In this document: one piece after another, positions 6,775-8,139 of the stretch
Layout: each line of letters starts with the position of its first letter
How positions within the stretch are numbered: the stretch's first letter is position 1
Assembly (NCBI GenBank): GCA_913062735.1
Contig: CAJXWI010000094.1
Span: 1 to 8,139, forward strand
Source: an uncultured Arcobacter sp.
Lineage (GTDB): Bacteria; Campylobacterota; Campylobacteria; Campylobacterales; Arcobacteraceae
Length of the DNA: 8,139 nt
Direction of reading: 5' to 3'
Translations under genes and position numbers: made by a program
The notes under the pieces: generated by a model
What the model was told of the DNA's origin: nothing
What the model saw: the letters and a program-made list of their open reading frames with translations, nothing else
Databases searched by the model: none

Positions 6775-6837
6775 TATACTATAGTATATACTATTATATT
6801 TAAAATAGGGCTTTTGAATAAAGATATAGTATACTAT
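6775..6837. promoter_or_regulatory. Cluster of TATACTAT/ATAGTATA palindromes between divergent genes
   Basis: The octamer TATACTAT or its complement occurs five times in 63 bp: plus at 6775-6782, 6787-6794 and 6830-6837, complement at 6781-6788 and 6826-6833. They combine into perfect palindromes of 14 bp (6775-6788), 14 bp (6781-6794) and 12 bp (6826-6837). Each octamer contains TATACT, a good -10 hexamer, on one strand or the other. The cluster spans the control region of the divergent small gene and TPR-glycosyltransferase, with its last copy ending 3 bp before the latter's ATG. An operator array, overlapping divergent promoters, or both, are possible. Confidence 0.5.
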
Positions 6838-6840
6838 TCT

Positions 6841-7974
6841 ATGAATTATACAAATAAAACAGAAGTTTATAAATATGCATTAATGCTTTCAAAGTCTAAT
6901 AAAATTGATCTTGCAATTGAGATATTTAAAAAAATTCATACACACTATCCAAATGATTTCAACGCATTATATAACATAGCTAGATTATCCATGGAAAAAA
7001 AAGACTTTGAAAGTGCTATTAAGTATTATTCCTATTTATTAGTTGTAGACAAAGAGAACATACAGGCAAAGTTTGACTTGTCTTATATATATTTGATAAA
7101 AAGAGACTTGCAAAAGGGCTTTAAAGTATATGAAAATCGCATAAAGTTTAAAGAATATAATCAGATTTTGACAAATAAATATCCAAAACATATCAAGAAG
7201 ATAAAAAATAAAAGAATATTTATTTATTGGGAGCAGGGTTTTGGGGATTCAATAAATTTTATCAGATATGTAAAGTATTTATTAAAATATACTAAAAAGA
7301 TTGATATGCTTATTCAGAAACCACTAATAAGCCTATTTCAGTACAATTTTAACTACATAAACTTTATAGAGGATAACACATATTTAAAAATTAAATATGA
7401 TTATATTTTCCCTTTACTCAGTATTCCATATTTAATAAACTTAGAATATTTGAAACCAATGAAGAAATATTTAACTGTGGATAGAAAACATATCCAGACA
7501 AATAAAAAATCGAAATTATTGAAAATTGGCTTATGTTGGCAAGGTGAGTTTAAAAATAAAAGAGATAAACAGCGCTCAATTGATATAGAAGTTTTGTTAC
7601 AAAAAATTTATTCTTCAAATATTAAAGATATAGAAGAAATCTCATTTTATTCTTTGCAAAAAGACATAAGAGTCCAAAGTGATAATATTATTGATTTGGG
7701 AAAATCATTTTTAAATTTTTATGATACTTCAGTTGCAATTACATCGATGGATTTAATCATAACAGTTGATACCTCAGTATGTCATTTATCTGCAGCATTG
7801 GGTAAAAAAACTTTTTTATTACTACCCTTTCATCCAGACTGGAGGTGGGGCAATAGTTTGAAGAAGTCAGACTTGTATAAGTCAATTGGTTACTTCAGGC
7901 AATCTGAAGATAATTCTTGGACTAAAGCATTTGATAAAATTATTAGGAAATTAATGAAACTGAAGCGAGTATAG
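6841..7974 (+). CDS. TPR-containing GT9-like glycosyltransferase
   Basis: 377 aa, predicted soluble. Residues ~5-105 hold about three TPR units (KYALMLSKSNKIDLAIEIFK, NALYNIARLSMEKKDFESAI, AKFDLSYIYLIKRDLQKGF). The rest is the catalytic part often found with flagellins and resembling heptosyltransferases (GT9): EQGFGDSINFIRY (131-143), PLLSIP, IGLCWQGEFKNKRDKQRS (229-246), SLQKD, DTSVCHL (310-316), HPDWRWG (331-337) and YFRQ (351-354). Known family logic: the GFGD loop and the DT--CHL/DWRW segments form the nucleotide-sugar site, and the TPRs bind the acceptor. Flagellin as acceptor is inferred, since the gene lies between two flagellin genes. I chose the ATG at 6841. The in-frame extension to 6694 would cross the palindrome array and antisense gene and add a hydrophobic stretch foreign to the family. 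No good Shine-Dalgarno precedes 6841; a TTG at 6814 with AGGG only 3 nt ahead is the alternative. Terminated by the hairpin after 8008. Confidence 0.88.
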   Translation: MNYTNKTEVYKYALMLSKSNKIDLAIEIFKKIHTHYPNDFNALYNIARLSMEKKDFESAIKYYSYLLVVDKENIQAKFDLSYIYLIKRDLQKGFKVYENRIKFKEYNQILTNKYPKHIKKIKNKRIFIYWEQGFGDSINFIRYVKYLLKYTKKIDMLIQKPLISLFQYNFNYINFIEDNTYLKIKYDYIFPLLSIPYLINLEYLKPMKKYLTVDRKHIQTNKKSKLLKIGLCWQGEFKNKRDKQRSIDIEVLLQKIYSSNIKDIEEISFYSLQKDIRVQSDNIIDLGKSFLNFYDTSVAITSMDLIITVDTSVCHLSAALGKKTFLLLPFHPDWRWGNSLKKSDLYKSIGYFRQSEDNSWTKAFDKIIRKLMKLKRV

Positions 7975-8007
7975 TCTTGACTGTATATAGCGGGAGACGT
8001 TATCTAA

Positions 8008-8052
8008 AAAAGTAACTTAACAATATCTCTAAAAATATGTTAAGTTACTTTT
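8008..8052. terminator. Bidirectional hairpin terminator between TPR-glycosyltransferase and second flagellin
   Basis: AAAAGTAACTTAACA (8008-8022) pairs perfectly with TGTTAAGTTACTTTT (8038-8052), a 15-bp stem with a 15-nt loop. On the minus strand it is followed by a run of six U (the A tract 8011-8006), on the plus strand by four. It sits 14 bp beyond the flagellin stop and 33 bp beyond the glycosyltransferase stop, and is placed like the terminator at 5463-5490, with unrelated stem sequence. Confidence 0.82.
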
Positions 8053-8066
8053 AACTAATTTAATGA

Positions 8067-8139
8067 CTACTGAAGTAATCTAAGTACGTTTTGAGAAACT
8101 TGATTTGCTTGACTCAAAGCATAAGTCCCCGCTTGAGAA
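8067..8139 (-). CDS. Second flagellin, C-terminal end only
   Basis: Only the last 23 codons and the TAG stop (8069-8067) are in the window; the 5' part lies beyond the right edge. The tail starts SQAGTYALSQAN and ends VSQNVLRLLQ. It matches the end of the complete flagellin at 20 of 23 residues (changes Met/Leu, Ser/Gln and Gln/Ser) and ends at the same residue. This is the conserved D0 helix that packs in the filament core. An 18-bp stretch (8076-8093) is identical in DNA to 5533-5550. Most likely the paired FlaA/FlaB subunit; total length and central region cannot be seen. Confidence 0.95.
   Translation of the reverse strand, partial: SQAGTYALSQANQVSQNVLRLLQ

Noticed and set aside
6694..6840. 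N-terminal extension of the TPR-glycosyltransferase to 426 aa from ATG 6694 (or ATG 6772)
   Set aside because: It runs through the small antisense gene and the palindrome array, adds a hydrophobic stretch not seen in the family, and has no RBS. Similarity to TPR proteins begins just after 6841.
1..8139. CRISPR array, insertion sequence, tRNA or rRNA
   Set aside because: No regularly spaced repeats, transposase reading frame, terminal inverted repeats or structured RNA sequence was seen on either strand.

Overview
The window is very AT-rich. It carries a flagellin (FlaA/FlaB-type) whose TLR5-contact stretch is of the Campylobacter kind, next to a Maf/DUF115 motility-associated glycosyltransferase. 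Together with the low GC and the compact 283-residue flagellin, this points to a motile Campylobacterota bacterium, most likely of the Arcobacter lineage. That placement is inference from protein features; there is no rRNA or other phylogenetic marker here.

Layout, left to right. (1) 1-3335, minus strand: two translationally coupled glycosyltransferase genes. The upstream gene (1890-3335) encodes a 481-aa GT-B-like protein. The downstream gene (1-1893, 3' end outside the window) encodes a large OGT/HMW1C-like (GT41-like) protein that starts at a TTG overlapping the stop of its neighbour. (2) 3336-3387: a 52-bp divergent promoter region with two -10 hexamers back to back inside a perfect 9-bp inverted repeat. 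(3) 3388-5427, plus: Maf/DUF115 flagellin glycosyltransferase. (4) 5463-5490: a bidirectional hairpin terminator shared with the convergent flagellin gene. (5) 5524-6375, minus: complete short flagellin. (6) 6376-6840: regulatory DNA rich in repeats and palindromes around one possible 67-aa basic protein gene (6551-6754, minus). (7) 6841-7974, plus: TPR plus GT9-like glycosyltransferase. (8) 8008-8052: a second hairpin terminator. (9) 8067-8139, minus: the C-terminal 23 codons of a second flagellin.

Taken together this looks like a flagellin glycosylation locus. Two flagellin genes are flanked and separated by glycosyltransferases of at least three recognisable families (GT41-like, Maf/DUF115, TPR-GT9-like) plus a fourth divergent GT-B protein. 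The plan 'glycosyltransferase on plus, hairpin, flagellin on minus' occurs twice in a row. Maf proteins are known in Campylobacter, Helicobacter and Aeromonas to act on flagellin with nonulosonic acids. Roles for the other three are inferred from fold and neighbourhood. No nucleotide-sugar biosynthesis gene is in the window. No IS element, CRISPR array, tRNA or rRNA was seen.
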